NCBI GenBank assembly: GCA_036250225.1
Contig: JAPZLL010000046.1
Coordinates: 220,036-284,035 of the forward strand
Length of the DNA stretch: 64,000 nt
DNA from: Cercophora sp. LCS_1
Taxonomy: Eukaryota > Ascomycota > Sordariomycetes > Sordariales > Lasiosphaeriaceae
Reading direction: 5' to 3'
Under the pieces are notes generated by a model. That model was not told where the DNA came from, did no database searches, and worked only from the letters and a program-made list of their open reading frames with translations. Numbering within the stretch: the stretch's first letter is position 1; every line of letters begins with the position of its first letter. Both the position numbers and the translations under genes were made by a program. Positions 43,637 through 55,203 of the stretch are shown in pieces.

Positions 43637-45475
43637 ATGAGCTACAACACCGGTCACGGGCTCCGGCCTGTCCCTCGCTCTAAGGGCTGCATCACTTGCA
43701 TATCTAGGAAGACGCGCTGCGGTTCGTCGGCTTGCATGGGCCGTCGTCATACCAGAGAAACCACTAACAAAATGTCCAGATGGCAGACGGCCCACGTGCC
43801 AGGCATGCGAGCGACGCAAGCAAGTCTGCCGGGGCTACCGACGAGGCGAATTCATCTTTATGAATGAAGGGTGGAGGGCCCCCGGCCTGGCTTCCCGCAC
43901 CCGTGACCCCAAATCCAGCCGGCTGCTTAGCGTCGCTCCCTCCAAGCCGATCACGCAGGATCCTCTCCATGCCTATGTCGCCTTCTTTCTGTCACAGTTC
44001 ACCCCTGCACCGCCGCCTGAGGCCCGCGTTATGCTCGACCGCATCCGCCGCTCTCTTGGCCGACTGCTCTCCTTCGTCCAGCCGCCGGCGCCAGATGTTC
44101 ATGGCGATCCCTTGGCCCATGCGGCGGAGGCGCTCGTCATGACCCATTTCGGCAAGCTCAACCTCGTCCCTCAGCTCGTTCACGATAGCGCAGTTCCCTA
44201 CGTTCGTGCGCTGAAATCGCTTTCAGCCAAACTGGCTGATATCCAGCGCTCCGGCATCGGCTGCATCGAAGAGGAGGACGTGATGCAGCTCATGTTTGCA
44301 TGTCTGTTCTTGACACTCTGGGAGGTATGCCGACCCAGCGTCTGCAGTCTCTTTTCTTTGCGCCATCGGAGCCCTAACACTTGTTCCTCTGTCAAAAGCT
44401 GGCGATGGACCCCCAAGGCACAGCTTGGCAGAAGCACGCCCGCGGCCTGGCCAACATCGTCCAGTGGCGCGGTCCGCAGGGTTTCCAGTCACCACGAAAT
44501 CTCCAGGTCATAACCTTCATCCGAACTTTCATCGTAAGTGGCAGGCGGGCCGCGCAAGTCGCGTTCCTTGCCGCCCACACACACCACCATGTCGCTGACG
44601 AGGAGTCCTAGCTCCTCGAATCTATCTCCTCGAAACAACCAACCTTCCTCTCCCAGCCAGAATGGCAGAGGTTCCGCAATTTCCGTCCTCAGTTCCCGCC
44701 TTGGTGCCCCGCTCCGCCAGTCAAAACCACAGCTCGCGACGGGGCCTCCGGCACCGTTGAAACAGGGCCCATGCACTACCTCGACTTCACCTTGGACCAC
44801 CTCATCATCGTCGCCAACCTCACAGCAGAGTTTGCCGATAGGATGAAGAAGCGAAACGACGCCGCAGACGAGGGTTCGAGACCATCACTGGACGACGAGC
44901 CATCCTTGAGACGAATGCAAGCAGAAGGTCTCACGGTCCTCGAGCGGCTGGAGACCGTCCTCGCGCACATGATGGCAAACATTGGCGGGCCCTTCGCGAT
45001 GAACGAGTCTCGGGACCACGCCAGCGGTACCGAGACGGGTCCTTTCTGGGGGAAGCCGCTCGAATACAACCTCGCCAGCATGTGCCGCACGGCCGCCGTC
45101 ACGCTCCGTTTATTGATGTGCGATGTCGTTAAAGAGCGGAAGCAGCAGCGCTGGCGGATGGGTTGTGGCGACGCTGACAGTCATGATGCCGAATTGGCGC
45201 AGCACCGCGCCGCGCTGATGGCGCATGTCGAGGCTATCGTCAGCCTAATCCCTTACAGCGCAAACGGAGACATCTTCGGCGTGGCTCCGGTGTGCTTTGT
45301 ACCGACCTTTCGAGCTGCCGGGGTTGTTTTGGAAAGGGAAGCCGAGGCTCTGCGAGCCGAAGGGGTTGATAACGTGGGCGGCGAGGTCGCAAGGTGCGCC
45401 AGGATGGACAGGCTGATCCAGAATCACCTAGATTTTGTGGCGAGCAGGAAGATCCCTGTCAAGATAGATATCTAG
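43637..45475 (+). CDS. Zn2Cys6 transcription factor
   Basis: Exons 43637-43721, 43780-44324, 44399-44533 and 44612-45475 give 1629 nt and 542 aa. The first intron (58 bp, CTAAC branch) splits the zinc cluster. After splicing it reads C18-x2-C21-x6-C28-x6-C35-x2-C38-x6-C45, a full Zn2Cys6 cluster with RKTRCDGRRPTC. The middle region is the usual helical 'fungal transcription factor' type with LMFACLFLTLWELAMD. No PAS or MHD motif is named with certainty. Likely pathway-specific regulator of the divergent transporter and perhaps of the tailoring genes downstream. Confidence 0.88.
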
Positions 45476-45753
45476 CAAGATCTCTTTTAGATGAATGCAC
45501 CCTGCAGATCTGGCTCACGGCTCTACCTCGCTCGCAGTGGTAGCAACATTTGTCTCCCACTACTTGAACAATATTTACGATCTGCATATGCAAAAACTCA
45601 CAGTCTATCAGCCTTTCGTCTACACATCTGCGGCTCCATCCATTTTAAAGCGCCGTCGGCATTAGGAAGGAAAAGAAGAAAAAAAGATCTCTCCAGGCAA
45701 TGACCCTGCCTTGACTTCCCGACAAGCCAGCCCGGTCTCCCCGTTTAGGTCTT

Positions 45754-47029
45754 CTAGAACCCCGACCGACGCAAAAAGTCAAAAGACACCTTGTACCCTG
45801 CCGTCGCGTTCGTCGACAGCGTCAACCCGTGTCCGGTCCGCGGCTGGAGATGCACCGCCAGGTCCTTCACCCCGGGATACACCCGCTTGATCATCTCGAG
45901 ATCGTACACCCCATTGCAGTCCCCATCGCAGTTGCCGTAATCATTCTCCCCGACGACAAACTGCAGCGGGCCCTGAAACTTGGCCCCTTCCTTCCCAAAC
46001 GCCGTCCCGAGCGACAGGAACTCGCTCACCGCGACGGGCTGCCGGATCCGCCACGCGTAATCCAGCAGTGCCGGCTCAAACGTGCCCTTGCGCAGGAAGC
46101 TGAGCTGCACGTTGAACTTGGTGGCCTGCACGAGGTAGCCCGAGCCGTGGTCGGCGAAGAGGGCGCGGTCGTTGTCGCGCGCGAACTCGAAGCCCCACGT
46201 TGCGAGGTTGAGGCCGGCTAGGGTGGTGTTGGTGGGTAGAAAGCCCGTGGCAATGACGCCGTCGCTAGATTCCGGGTGGTTCGTGATCAGGCCGACGGTG
46301 ATGATGGAGCCGAGGGAGTGGCCCACGTGGATGACCTTGCGGGGTTGGTAGTTGGTGAGGTGGCTGTCGGGGCTGCTGCTGCTGCTGCTGCTGCTGCCGG
46401 TGAGCTTCTTGGAAGACGCAACCAGTTTGCCTGAGCGGGCGATGGAGGTGAGCTGCCGGAGGATCTCGACTTGGACGTTGGTCTGTACGACATCGTACGC
46501 GTCAGGCTTGTCGGAGCGGCCGGTGCCTAGGCGGTCGTAGGTAAAGATGGAGTAGCCTTCGGCGAGAGCGGCGTCGACGTACGAGTAATGTTCTGGATGG
46601 ATCTCGACGTCCCAGTATCTGCCGCCGTTTCAGTTAGTCGCGCCTATTCCAGTCGACAGCCTTTGAGTAATTAAACAGCGCCAACCTCTTGTCAAAGCCG
46701 GCACCGTGGGTGGCCAGCTGAAGGATGTCGGACCTGGCACTCTTGCGAGGGACGCAAAGCTGGCCGTTAATATGGAAGGTTTTCTTGACGGTGATCTGCC
46801 CGGCCATGCTCTCGGTCAAGTTGGGGGACGTCCTGGTCGTCTGGTACCTCACCCAATCCACGGCATCGACGTTACTATCGACTCGCGGTTGCAGCCACTT
46901 GATAGCTGTGCTATCAACACTGACTGGGACTTCTATCTGGACGCATGGTCGTGGACCGGTTGCTGGCGAGGCCCTGCCTTTCTTGACGGTCAGTGCCGCG
47001 ATGACGAGTGCGATCAAAATGGACGCCAT
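45754..47029 (-). CDS. Secreted alpha/beta hydrolase
   Basis: Exons 47029-46686 and 46618-45754 give 1209 nt and 402 aa; the 67-bp intron splits an Arg codon. Residues 1-21 form a signal peptide (MASILIALVIAALTV...). Features: ATHGAGFDKRYWD (oxyanion region), YDRLGTGRSDKP, nucleophile elbow HVGHSLGSIITVG, and a late GENDYGN acid loop and GHGL His. Together these give a Ser-Asp-His triad. A polyserine run of about nine residues (from CTG/CAG-type triplets at 46371-46397) sits in the lid region. Substrate unknown. Confidence 0.85.
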
Positions 47030-48762
47030 AGCTTTACAGTAAGCGGATGGTTACTTGATTTTGAGGATGGATGAATGGCTTGATGGATTGTAAATCTGCA
47101 TACTACGAGGATAGCATCCCCTTTATACATGCCTCCACATGCGTACAGCCTTTGTCATTCTTGATACCTAGGCGACGATGAGGCGCGAAATACGCGCTGA
47201 CCGGCGTAGCGTCACTTGCCCGGTCTAATTGGAGCTGGGACCTGACCTGGCTTACCTGAGATACGGGATATCGTATCGTGAAGGGTAATTGTCATGCGAC
47301 TAATAGCGCGTATTCAAGCGCGTACCCAGGTGCGTATCCAGGAGCGTGTCCGTGTCGCGCCTAATCGAGCGCGTATTTGGCGAGTGTAAACCCGGCGCCG
47401 CTTTCCCTGTTTAGCTCATTCCCCCTGGTGCTCATCTCATCGGGGCTCGTTGTAACGTAGTCTGTTCAGCTGGCATGGCCCAAATGTAGTAAATTCAGAT
47501 GTAACCCGTTCCTCAATAGATTTAAAGCTTTAAATCTTATATATTATAAATATAAGATGTTAAACCACTTGACAATTACGCTTTGTGGTACGCTTACGCT
47601 CTCTGGAGCGTGTGGGAATCACGTTACCTCTAGAGGATCATCTGCAGCTACATCCAGAAGCCCCCCGGCTTCGTCAGCTACTAGCATCACGAAGGATGCA
47701 TGTGCACCGTCAGTGTAAAAGACATCGATAGGTATCAATAAATACTTCTAGCCCTTCCGCTTGTTCTTTTTCTCTCAGTCTGGGCTCACGAGAATACCAA
47801 CCAAGGCCCTAAAACCACGAGAAGAGGCAGAAGGAAATCGGCATGCTCAGCCTCACTTAGCTACTCGATGGATTGCCTTCTCGCAGCAGTGTTTTTGTCA
47901 GGGTTTGGGGAGAGGGGTGGCGTGCTTAAATTGCTAGGGGTGGTCCGCGAGGAGTTGATGGATCGGAGGACGTACGGGCAGATTGATTTGTGAATTTTGT
48001 TTGCTTGCCCTGTGTTGATGGTTCGGGGATTACTGATGATGTGTTGCAGTTTTGCGGTGTATGGGCGAAAAGGGTAGCTAAATAACCTAGAAGCCAGGCG
48101 GGTGGTAGACAGTTGCTGGTATTTTCTACCAAGCATTGAAGCCGTACCGCATTCCAACCTCTCGATTGGTCGGCAGGGTGAGGATGGTTGGCCATGATCA
48201 AAGGATTGGCAGCCACACTTACCAAGGACTGGTTACCTCCCAAACGGGCGTCTCCTGCATGCTGTCGCAATCTTACCATTTCGCAAATGTGAGCAGGCTG
48301 CATTGACGCAATGCGCACCCCGCATCTTGCGGATGCAAGCACTCTGGGGGGGGGGGGGGAAGCAGCCGAAAACAAACTTGGTATCCCGAGACTGTACCGG
48401 TTTCTTCTTCGAATATTTTGGCGCTACTGCACGGCGAGTGGTCCCCGATAGGATGAGTATTTTTGGAACTGCCAGGCATGCAGCAGTCAGGCTCCGGACC
48501 CCGTTAGTTGTCCAGCGGTTGCTATCACTGATTGGGGCGAGATTCTAAAGGCCGCAGCAGAGTGTGTGGGACAGATGCAAAAGCGAAGCGTGATGTTGGC
48601 TAGGTAATGATAAAGAAAGTGGGGAAATAAGCACCCGACGTTTCAGTGAAAAAAAAACCTGTGCCAGTACACACCACGCTGCCCATCTCTATAGTTTTGA
48701 TCAATTCTGAGCCCTGTTGACTTCCTGTTGATGATTGATCAGCTTGCAGACGAAGCTTCAAA
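47030..48762. other. Gene-free region with AT-rich core
   Basis: About 1.73 kb. It contains a 12-bp imperfect tandem repeat (47305-47352), an A/T-rich core (about 47515-47580 with TTAAA/TATA runs) and a 14-base G run (48346-48359). No protein-like frame. Could be an old, mutated transposon remnant. Confidence 0.5.
47305..47352. repeat. 12-bp imperfect tandem repeat, four copies
   Basis: Four adjacent units AGCGCGTATTCA, AGCGCGTACCCA, GGTGCGTATCCA and GGAGCGTGTCCG, with a further GCGCGTAT copy downstream at about 47370. Non-coding. Confidence 0.6.
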
Positions 48763-50208
48763 ATGGTAACCGGCGAAGATATTGCAAAGGTCGAGCTCAA
48801 GACAGCCACCGATGACCTGAAGACGGCCGTGGACGCGTTCCTAGCCGGCCGGGAAAAGGAGGCGATTGACGCCAGTCAGAAAAGGATCATCGATGCGGCC
48901 GAAAAGATCTTGCTAACAGTCAAGCCGCCAGGCCACTGGCAGTGGATGGAGAGGGTGAGACAGATGGGTGTCATTGGCGTCACGCACTTATTTCAGGAAT
49001 GGGGAGCATTTGACCACATTCCCGCCGAAGGGACCATCTCTTTTGGTGAGCTCGGCCAGAAGCTCGATGCAGAGACATCGTTGGTCGGTAAGCTGCCATT
49101 TCCACCCTTTGGGATTGATTGGGCTCAGACCACACCACCTTACTTGTGTCTTTCCCAGAACGTCTCAGCGGAGTCCTCATTTCCACGGGCATGTTGAGGC
49201 TCGTCGGGGGGGACGGCGTTGCACACACACCCAACTCTCGTATCTTCCTTCGTGGTAACCCACATGGCGTGGTGTACCGTTTGTGGTATGTACTACCTAT
49301 TGTTTGACCCCAAGAAGATTGATCCCATGGCGCCACATGGTATCAAGAACAAGTACTTACCACTACTAGCTGGGACAACTGTCTCGTGCCCTACTTCCAC
49401 ATGGCCGATTTCTTCGCCAAGTATGGCCGCAAAGAGCCGCAAGCCCTGAACCACATCCCCGCCACGTTCGCACGCGGCCACCCCGACAAACCATTCTTCG
49501 AGGTCCTAGCCAGGGATTCCGCATACTTCCAGCGATTCTCTGATGGAATGGCCACCATTGAAGGCATGTCTCCGGCCGTCACTGCAGGCATGCACGACTT
49601 TTCGTGGCTCGTGCAAAAGGCGGAGCAGGAACCTGACCGCACGGTTTTCGTCGATGTCGGAGGCGGGCTCGGCCAGTGCATTCTCACCATCCATCAGGAG
49701 TTCCCAGGCATCCCGCTCGACCGTTGCGTCCTGCAAGAGAGGCCTGAAATCATCCAAGTCGTCGAGGCCGCGGCTGATCCCCAGATGGTCAGGGTTCAAA
49801 AGGTGGCTATGGACTTCCACGTGGAGCAGCCCAACAAAGGTAAATGTGACCCATTTGCTCCATGTATTACAGATTTTGAGCTCACATCAACCAGGCGCCA
49901 TGGTGTACTTCATCCGGAGATGCCTCCACAACTATAGCGACACGATCGCTATCAACATCTTGAGAGTTCTGGCCGAGGCCATGGCAGACGATAGCAAGAT
50001 CCTCATCCAGGAGGACATCAAGGGTGCACCGCCGGATACCGAGACCGCTGTGCTAGACTTCTTGATGTTGACATACGGCGGGAAGGAGAGGACCCGTCAG
50101 TGTTGGGAAGATATCGTGGAGAGGGCTGGCTTGAGTATCGTTGCCGTATCTGGGGGTGATGGCCCGTGGCATGGCTTGTTCGTGATCGAGTGCGTCAAGA
50201 AGACTTAA
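48763..50208 (+). CDS. O-methyltransferase (SAM-dependent, plant-type fold)
   Basis: Exons 48763-49087, 49159-49285, 49370-49839 and 49895-50208 give 1236 nt and 411 aa; introns are 55-84 bp. Motif I is VFVDVGGGLGQ (~245). Later blocks FIRRCLHNYSD and ILIQEDIKG and the C-terminal HGLFVIECV match methyltransferase_2 family enzymes. The N-terminal half forms the usual dimerisation/winged-helix part, with HTPNSRIF and WDNCLVPYFHMADFFAKYGR. Fungal members methylate hydroxyls of polyketides and other aromatic metabolites. It is tail-to-tail with the P450 gene: stop codons are separated by 40 bp. Confidence 0.9.
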
Positions 50209-50248
50209 ACTATCTTGCCGAACCCCGCAATACATATTTCCCTCCATC

Positions 50249-52002
50249 TCAACTTGACTGCCGCTCCGACACAAACACCTTCAACTTCTGTCTCTCATCT
50301 CCGTGATACGCCGTGAAGTAATCAACATAAGTCAGCTCCCCGACATCCTCGGCCGCTACATCTCGGATTCGTCGGAACAAAGTGCCCAAAGTCAGATACA
50401 GCTCGCACATTGCGAGGTTCTGGCCAATGCAGCCTCTTGAGCCCCGAGAGAATGGAACAAGACACGTTTTCATAGCCTTGAAGGCTTCCGGATCCGCGTT
50501 GACCCAACGCTCGGGTTCGAATACGGTCGGGTTGGGGAAGACGTCGGGGTTCCGGTGCAGGAGGTAGGAGGACATGCCAACAACAGTCTTTTGTTTTTGC
50601 TGTGAGTTTGAATTCTTCCCAGGATATTTTTTGCGGTGCAAGGAGGAAGAACTTACCCCTTCGGGAAAATGTAAGCCGTTGAACGTCGCGCCACCGCGTG
50701 GGACGACTCGCGGGAGACGACCGATGACGCCGTAGGAGAGTCTGTGACGGGGACGTTAGCCATCGAGTCTTGCGCTTAAGGATACTTGCTAACCTCAACC
50801 CCTCTTTCACCACGCCGGTCAAGTACGGCAACCGCTCAAGCTGGCTGAATCTCATGCCGCTAACACTACCATCATCGGGGAATGCCTCGGTTAGCTCGGC
50901 CATCAGTTTTGCGTATACCTTGGGATTGGTGATAACATGGTATGCCGCCACTGTCATCGCGTTGCCCGTAGTATCGGATGCAGCAGTGAGAACCGCGAAC
51001 GCCTCCCCGACCATGTTTTCCACCGAGGGACGCTGATGGCCTGCCAATGATACTTTAACCTCCGGATCCAGCAGGTTGTGAAAGATGGTACGACGTCGAG
51101 GCCGAATCCCATTCTCGACGTTGCGATGAATATCCTGAACGATACGTCTCCCCCTCTAATTACATTATTCGTTGCTAGGTCAGCTCAGCCCGTCCCAGCC
51201 ACCCACCCATCTGAACGGGGCGCTGCCAGAAAAAAAAAACACGTACCTCTTGGCAGTCTAGCATATCGCTCAAGGCCGGACCGAGCCTCCGTACAACCCA
51301 AAGCGGCAGGGCCTTCATCACCTTCAACAAAAGTGGAAACTGCTGCATAACCCAAAACGACACTCCAATGTTCATTCCCATGTCTGAGAACCACTGGCCG
51401 AGATCAGGAAGATCAAGCTGGTCCCAGCAATCATCAAACGCGTACTCGGTGATCACATCAATCGACACAGCTCGAAACGCAGCATGCAAATCAATGACGT
51501 TTCCTTGAGCAAGCCCCTCCTCGACAAGACGACAAAGCTTCTCGACCTTATCACGCACGACCCCTTCAAGCTCGAGCACCGCCCGTCGAGAAAAGAAGGA
51601 CTCGAGCGGCGCACGGCGGCGGCGGTGGTCTTCGTTGCTGATGGTGGCGAATCCCGAGTACTCATCGCCGGTGCCGCTGTAGAAGACGGGGTCCTTGTAG
51701 AACTTGCCACCGATCGCATAGATGGTGTCGTAGTTGGAAGGGTCGCTCAGATGGATCTCGTTGGGCGCGATCCGGACCACCGGACCGTACACCTTGTGCA
51801 GCCTTTCAATCTCGAGATAAAAGGTGCCGCCTTTGACGATGTTGAAGTAGAAGGCGTAAAGACGGGTCGCTGCAGCGAGGGTGGGGCCGGGGACGGATGC
51901 GAGGGGGTGGAAGAAGATGCGGTAGACGACAAGGCAGGCCGTCCACAGCGCTGTGACGGCTGCAGCTGCGAGGGCCAAGGTTGGAAGGGGTGTGTCAGCC
52001 AT
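50249..52002 (-). CDS. Cytochrome P450 (trichodiene-oxygenase-like group)
   Basis: Exons 52002-51247, 51134-50794, 50741-50657 and 50587-50249 give 1521 nt and 506 aa; an ATG at 52041 could add 13 residues. Introns are 52-112 bp. An N-terminal membrane anchor is followed by a proline hinge VPGPTLAAATRLYAFYF. Other motifs: the I-helix LTAASDTTG (Asp ~305), ExxR as EGLR (~365), PERW and the heme loop FSRGSRGCIGQ (Cys ~447). The block VYGPVVRIAPNEIHLSDP looks like the CYP58/Tri4-like group, but the substrate cannot be told. ER membrane; uses NADPH-P450 reductase. Paired with the O-methyltransferase. Confidence 0.9.
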
Positions 52003-52041
52003 GGTCGGAGTGGACTTGGTGGTCTCTAGTGCTGTGTGCAC

Positions 52042-52885
52042 CGACCGTACCTAGGTAGGTAGGTAGGCAAATTTAGCTGTCTGGTGACGACTCGCGCGGT
52101 CGGGGGTGGACCGACTGCACTTTAAAGTCATGGTTGCCCTGTTCCGGACAGTAAAAATACTCTACCCCCGTTATAGGCATGCGCTGTTCCATCCCTCGTT
52201 CAGAGGTAATTGGCAAGCGTGTCGTTTTGGGCCTGGAAGCGCAACCCATGCATTAGCTTGAACGCCTGGAGCCGTTATCATAGGTCCACGAGTTTTGTTG
52301 GAGGGCTATGCACCAGCGGTATTGGCCAGCGGGCTGCAGATGTGATGCGGGTGGTACTGCAACAGGCACACCAAATGCACGGTATGCCGGGCGGGGAGGT
52401 TTTGAAGAATTCCACATGTCGTTCGATTTCCTTCTCCATTTGGGAAGCGTTGGAAAGTCCTCTGACGCAGCGCGACTTTCACTGTGGCTCAATACACACC
52501 CGTTCCCATCAAATTGCGCGTTCCCCTTCAAATCCGAGACTCAGCCGTAACCTAATTAATATTTAATTGTATTTTAAGACCCTATAATTAATGAATAGGG
52601 GCGACGGGCTCTAATAAACTTATAAAGTGTAAAAGATTTTAAGGTTTAGCAGTGGTAGTATTTCCCTTCTTTGGTTAAAATATGTTTGAAATTATATAAC
52701 CTTTGCAGACGTTAGGAGTTTCAGTATATTTACAGTGTAAAACGCTATACAAAACCAAGCACAAACTAAAATCCTCAAGCTTCAAGACAGTACGCCCCCG
52801 CCCCCCTTCCTCTGGCACCTCGGGGAGCTGACATACAGCAGAACTCGTCCCAATTGCAGGTTCAGCTGGCTGCGAAACGAAACTT
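52042..52885. other. Intergenic with AT-rich stretch
   Basis: About 840 bp. 52540-52720 is A/T-rich with TAATTAATATTTAATTG-type sequence; a GGTAGGTAGGTAGG microsatellite lies at about 52055. No gene. Confidence 0.5.
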
Positions 52886-53571
52886 TCATTTCCTCCTGTA
52901 GCAACGACAACAACACCCCACACAACCCCCGAGTGTAGCGATGATGTGCGCTATCCTGTCGAACAGAATCATGTCAGCAACTGCACAGAAAGGTTCCCAA
53001 GAAACGCTCAAAACACAACGTCCGGAATTCTTACTCACCCAATACCTAAAACCAACAATCCAATTAGGTCCCCCTCATCCTCCCAAAACCACCCCAGCTC
53101 CTCCGACGAATACCCGTTGTGGTCCACCCACGCAATTGCCAGCGGCGTGACAGCCCCCATGATGCCCACCGCCGCATCAAAGACAACCGCCCAGCCCCAC
53201 AATCGATACGTCCCGTAGCAATTCGCTGCCGATGTGATCACCGCAATGGGATCGACAACTAGCGCGACAACAACGGTGCCCACGGCGAGAGAGTAGCGAT
53301 CTGCAGGGAAGGGGTTTCCGATGGTGGAGAGGACGCCACGCCATTTGACGAGGAAGCGGATGATTACAGACAGGACGGCAATGTCGTATGCTGTGAAGAG
53401 GATGCGGAAAACGAGTGTGACCCAGCGGGGATAGAGGAGTTCGTCGGGATTTGCTGCGGGTTCTTCAGAGTTGGAGACCTGGAAGGTCGTTCTCGGTCGG
53501 GGGGTAGTGTGGACGCTGGGTGTTGGCGCGGTGGTGGGTTCTGGGTTTGGAAGGCCCATCTTCTGCTCCAT
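52886..53571 (-). CDS. Hypothetical four-TM membrane protein with Cys-rich tail
   Basis: Exons 53571-53039 and 52955-52886 give 603 nt and 200 aa; an in-frame ATG at 53607 is an alternative start. The 83-bp intron has a GTGAGT donor and GACAG acceptor. Four hydrophobic helices: WVTLVFRILFTAYDIAVLSV, LAVGTVVVALVVDPIAVITS, WAVVFDAAVGIMGAVTPLAI, and a last one formed across the intron that ends GGCVGCCCRCYRRK. The N-terminal ~50 residues are Pro/Thr-rich and cytosolic. The size and topology are MARVEL-like, but I cannot assign it. The juxtamembrane Cys cluster could be palmitoylated. Confidence 0.65.
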
Positions 53572-53607
53572 TTTTTTTTGTGCTGTCCGCGGTTGATTGA
53601 GGAACAA

Positions 53608-54480
53608 GTTTCCGATGACGAATGCGCCGTGAGGTCCATATAGGTTTGAGTTTTGTGGCTGCTGCCTGGGCTGTCTCGTATTGGTGCGTTCCTATTGCTC
53701 AGCCACGTTACGGCGAGCGGCTAATGAAATGGACCTCGTAGCCGGGAGCTGTGCCCCAGGAAAATGGCGCTGTCCCAACACACACCAACAAGCAAATGGA
53801 TGCACACGGGAATTGTCTTGGCGTTCAGTCAGCGTCAACTACATGCCGCCTCACGCAACTCCTTTTAGGCCGTTTCGAGTATTTCTATGTAGATTTGGTG
53901 ATGTTAGAGCAACAACACCTAACCAAGTACAGAGTGACTTGGGGGCACCGGAGTGAACCCTGAACAAAGGTAGGTTTGTGATTTTGTACATGGACGCATG
54001 CGCATGCATGCACATGTTGATAGAAGTCCTGAGACCGCCGCAAAAGTTCACTCCCTAAAATCCAGGTCCAGAATTCGGGCGGCGACGGCGGGGAAGTGAT
54101 GAGGAGATGGCAACGGCGTGTCTTGTCTCCAGCGAGGAATTGGTGAGTGGATGTGGAGGTAGTGGTGTTTGATGGGAGAGGAGCCCATCTCTCTTGGTCA
54201 TGGATAACCTTACATGACGCCTTTCCATTTGTGGGCTCTTGGCATCGAGTGGTCTTGCATGCCCTCCTTTTGGCTAGTTCACCTGGAGACCCCTCTCCCC
54301 AATATCCAATATCTGTGCAGTACCTCCACTTGTCGGCTTCCTCTGTTCCAGCACTTCTCTGCGTTGTCCCTTTTCTCTTTTCTATTAGAAACGCTGAATA
54401 CTTCATAACCTCTCCGGCATTACCTCTCCCACCTTGACACATCAGCATTCTAGCCCAGGACAGGCTACGGGTACATCACA
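53608..54480. other. Intergenic
   Basis: About 870 bp between divergently oriented genes. Short overlapping frames only; CT-rich just upstream of 54481. Confidence 0.5.
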
Positions 54481-55203
54481 ATGCCCTTCCACCTCTCCCT
54501 CTCCCAATCAACCTTTGCAACCGCCGTCCTTGCCAGCACGGCGGGCTGCATCGTTGGCCTCAAGCCTCCTAACCCTTCTCCTCCCAATCATGTTGGCCTC
54601 CCACCCAGCAGCACCCTCTCTCGCCTCCGTCATTTCATCACGGAAGGCAACCTCAACGACCTCATACTAGCCCCCATCACATTCCTCTCTCTGCACACCG
54701 TCGGTCTCGCCCTAGCCGACCCGCCCATCCCCCGCTGGCTTCTCGGCGTGACGACAACCCATCTCAACCCGCGCCGCATCTCGTGGTCCACGGACACGGC
54801 CGTGCCCCTCGCGGCCCTCCTCTGCGTCGGCATCCCGCTCCGACTGGTCGCGTACCAGACCCTCGGGGACTCGTTTACGTTCAAGCTTGCGACCCCCAAG
54901 AAGGGATTGGTGACGACGGGTATTTATCAGTACCTACAGCACCCGTCATACACGGGCGCTGCGATTATCTTTGTGGCGCCCATGGTGCTGTGGTACCGCG
55001 CCGATGGGGCGATGGGGTGCTGGTTGCCGGAAAGGGCGGCGAAGGTGGTGGAGAAGATAGTTGCGCCGGTTCTGGCGGCCGTACTGCTGTCGCTGATGGG
55101 ATTGAGGGTGAAGGACGAGGAGAGAATGCTACGGGATCGCTTTGGGCAGGAGTGGGAGCAGTGGAGTCAACGGACGGCTCGATTTGTGCCTTGGTTGTGC
55201 TAG
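54481..55203 (+). CDS. ICMT-type (isoprenylcysteine/phospholipid) methyltransferase-like membrane protein
   Basis: Single exon, 240 aa. The N-terminal half has hydrophobic segments (APITFLSLHTVGLALA, VPLAALLCVGIPLRLVAYQT). The signature region reads GLVTTGIYQYLQHPSYTGAA (~143-162) and the C-terminal SAM/substrate region RVKDEERMLRDRFGQEW. This is the ICMT/PEMT/STE14-like pattern. True STE14 is usually longer and more conserved, so this may be one of the fungal paralogues of unknown substrate, membrane-embedded. Frame intact. Confidence 0.8.
   Translation: MPFHLSLSQSTFATAVLASTAGCIVGLKPPNPSPPNHVGLPPSSTLSRLRHFITEGNLNDLILAPITFLSLHTVGLALADPPIPRWLLGVTTTHLNPRRISWSTDTAVPLAALLCVGIPLRLVAYQTLGDSFTFKLATPKKGLVTTGIYQYLQHPSYTGAAIIFVAPMVLWYRADGAMGCWLPERAAKVVEKIVAPVLAAVLLSLMGLRVKDEERMLRDRFGQEWEQWSQRTARFVPWLC

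Noticed and set aside
47861..48375. Minus-strand frames of 98-149 aa
   Set aside because: No recognisable domain, no good start context and poor composition; includes the poly-G run in the opposite frame.
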